64,000 bases of DNA from Papaver somniferum (taxonomy: Eukaryota; Streptophyta; Magnoliopsida; Ranunculales; Papaveraceae): the NCBI RefSeq assembly GCF_003573695.1, contig NW_020650637.1:501944-565943 (forward strand), read 5' to 3'. The notes below the pieces were generated by a model. The model saw only the letters and a program-made list of their open reading frames with translations. It did not search any database and was not told where the DNA came from. This document shows, one piece after another, positions 62,061 through 64,000 of the stretch. Position numbers and translations under genes: made by a program. Every line of letters begins with the position of its first letter. The stretch's first letter is position 1.

Positions 62061-64000
62061 ACTCGAACGCTGTAATTTAGCTCAAGAGGTATCTATTTTG
62101 ATTGAAAACATGCTAATTATCAGGACATGTTTGTCTATAGACCCACATGATCTTGATATGTTAGCCAATTTTTGAAGGATAGGCCTCATAAACACGAATT
62201 TTCTACTTAGAGCAGTTTCGAGTGTACATTCAAATAATACACACTCGAAAAGACTTGAACGCTATAATTTAGCTCAACCGGTGTCTATTTTTATTGGAAA
62301 CATGCTAATGATCAGGACATGTTGGTCTATAGACCCAGATGATCTTGATATTTTAGATAAATTTTGAAGTCTAGGCCTCATAAAAAAGATTTGTCTACTT
62401 AGAGCAGTTTCGAGTGTACATTCGAAAAATACACACTCGAAAAGACTCGAACGTTATAATTTAGCTCAAGAGATGTCTATTTTGATTGAAAACATGCTAA
62501 TTATCAGGACATGTTTGTCTATAGACCCACATGATCTTGATATTTTAGCCAAGTTTTGAAGCCTAGGCCTCATAAACACGAATTTTCTACTTAGAGCAGT
62601 TTCGAGTGTACATTCGAAAAATACACACTCGAAAAGACTCGAACGCTATAACTTAGCTCAAGAGGTGTCTATTTTGATTGGAAACATGCTAATGATCAGG
62701 ACATGTTGGTCTATAGACCCACATGATCTTGATATTTTAGCAAAATTTTTAAATCTAGGCCTCATAAAAAAGATTTGTCTACTTAGAGCAGTTTCGAGTG
62801 TACATTTTAAAAATACACACTAGAAAAGACTCGAACGCTATAATTTATCTCAAGAGGTTTCTATTTTTATTGGAAACATGCTAATGATCAGGACATGTTG
62901 GTCTATAGACCCACATGATCTTGATATTTTAGCAAAATTTTGAAGTCTAGGACACATAAAAAAGATTTTTCTACTTAGAGCAGTTTCGAGTGTACATTCA
63001 TATAATACACACTCGAAAAGACTCGAACGCTATTTTTTAGCTCAACCGGTTTCTATTTTTATTGGAAACATGCTAATGATCTGGACATGTTGGTCTATAG
63101 ACCCAGATGAACTTGATATTTTAGCAAAATTTTGAAATCTAGGCCTCATAAACAAGATTTGTCTACTTAGAGCAGTTTCGAGAGTACGTTCGAAAAATAC
63201 ACACTCGAAAAGACTCGAACACTATAATTTAGCTCAAGAGGTGTCTATTTTGATTGAAAACATGCTAATGATCAGGACATGTTGGTATATAGACCCATAT
63301 GATCTTGATATTTTAGCTAAATTTTGAAGTCTAGGCCTAATAAACAAGATTTGTCTACTTAGAGCAGTTTCGAGTGTACATTTGAAAAATACACACTCGA
63401 AAAGACTCGAACGCTATAATTTAGCTCAAGAGATGTCTATTTTGATTGAAAACATGCTAATTATCAGGACATGTTGGTCTATAGACCCACATGATCTTGA
63501 TATTTTAGCAAAATTTTGAAGTCTAGGACACATAAAAAAGATTTTTCTACTTAGAGCAGTTTCGAGTATACATTCGAAAAATACACACTCGAAAAGACTC
63601 GAACGCTGTAATTTAGCTCAAGAGGTGTCTATTTTGATTGAAAACATGCTAATTATCAGGACATGTTTGTCTATAGACCCACATGATCTTGATATGTTAG
63701 CCAATTTTTGAAGGATAGGCCTCATAAACACGAATTTTCTACTTAGAGCAGTTTCGAGTGTACATTCAAATAATACACACTCGAAAAGACTTGAACGCTA
63801 TAATTTAGCTCAACCGGTGTCTATTTTTATTGGAAACATGCTAATGATCAGGACATGTTGGTCTATAGACCCAGATGATCTTGATATTTTAGATAAATTT
63901 TGAAGTCTAGGCCTCATAAAAAAGATTTGTCTACTTAGAGCAGTTTCGAGTGTACATTCGAAAAATACACACTCGAAAAGACTCGAACGTTATAATTTAG
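62061..64000 (+). repeat. Final mosaic block, 1536-bp repeat
   Basis: The mark gaaggata at 62175 recurs at 63711, exactly 1536 bases (8 monomers) later, and lines up with 59680. Positions 62055-62795 repeat 59560-60300. The tagaaaagactcgaacgcta/taatttatctc unit occurs near 61862 and 62822, 960 bases apart. The array runs off the right edge in mid-monomer. No gene is seen. Confidence 0.83.

Larger units (their letters stand above)
1..64000 (+). repeat. 192-bp satellite array, whole window
   Basis: The block beginning ctcgaacgctataattta recurs at 1, 193, 385 and so on through to the end, giving a 192-bp period and roughly 333 copies. All copies read in the same direction. Departures from the period are small indels and a handful of internal deletions. 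Counting one consensus copy by hand gives 69 G+C in 192 bases (36%). Both edges cut through the array, so its true size is unknown. The length is close to one nucleosome plus linker, as is common for centromeric satellites; a centromeric role is inferred, not shown. Confidence 0.98.

Noticed and set aside
1..64000. CRISPR array
   Set aside because: The regular period is superficially similar, but the whole 192-bp unit is repeated with no unique spacers, and no cas genes are present.
1..64000. Inverted monomers or array orientation switches
   Set aside because: I looked for the reverse complement of the gctataatttagctca block and saw none; all copies appear to read in the plus direction.

Overview
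The whole 64,000-base window is one tandem satellite DNA array. It is built head to tail, all in one orientation, from a 192-bp monomer; about 333 copies are expected from length alone. I found no single-copy sequence, no recognisable gene, no RNA gene and no transposon insertion. One consensus monomer, counted by hand, is about 36% G+C. The array size, the nucleosome-scale unit, the graded divergence between copies and the higher-order repeats (HORs) all point to eukaryotic nuclear heterochromatin, most plausibly centromeric or pericentromeric. The sequence does not reveal the kingdom or species, and I do not recognise the satellite family by name.

Layout: three recurring monomer classes (A, B, C) can be told apart by diagnostic bases. 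Five stretches are rich in class A (about 6.5-10.5, 18.5-22.4, 28.3-30.2, 37.0-38.9 and 49.9-52.6 kb). Between them lie mosaic or HOR stretches mixing B, C and further variants. Local HORs include a triplicated single monomer at 10.9-11.5 kb, dimers at 39.3-40.2 and 47.3-48.1 kb, tetramers at 17.2-18.5 and 32.2-33.8 kb, a pentamer (960 bp) at 33.4-35.9 kb, and hexamers (about 1152 bp) at 45.6-48.7 and 55.3-58.0 kb. Longer blocks are shared between distant places, for example 1-1565 with 12639-14203, and 26.16-27.83 with 32.88-34.55 kb.

A few broken monomers carry internal deletions, several with microhomology at the join. One composite junction at 3105-3172 is the least monomer-like sequence in the window.

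Each monomer contains a 10-bp inverted repeat with a 15-bp loop, a 12-bp perfect palindrome, and a match to the Pol III A-box consensus. Because 192 is divisible by 3, one plus-strand frame stays in register through the array and has a single stop per monomer. The short open frames seen here (60-113 codons) come from that arithmetic and are not genes. There is no operon, pathway or protein system to describe; any biology is chromosomal (kinetochore, heterochromatin or satellite transcription) and remains inference.
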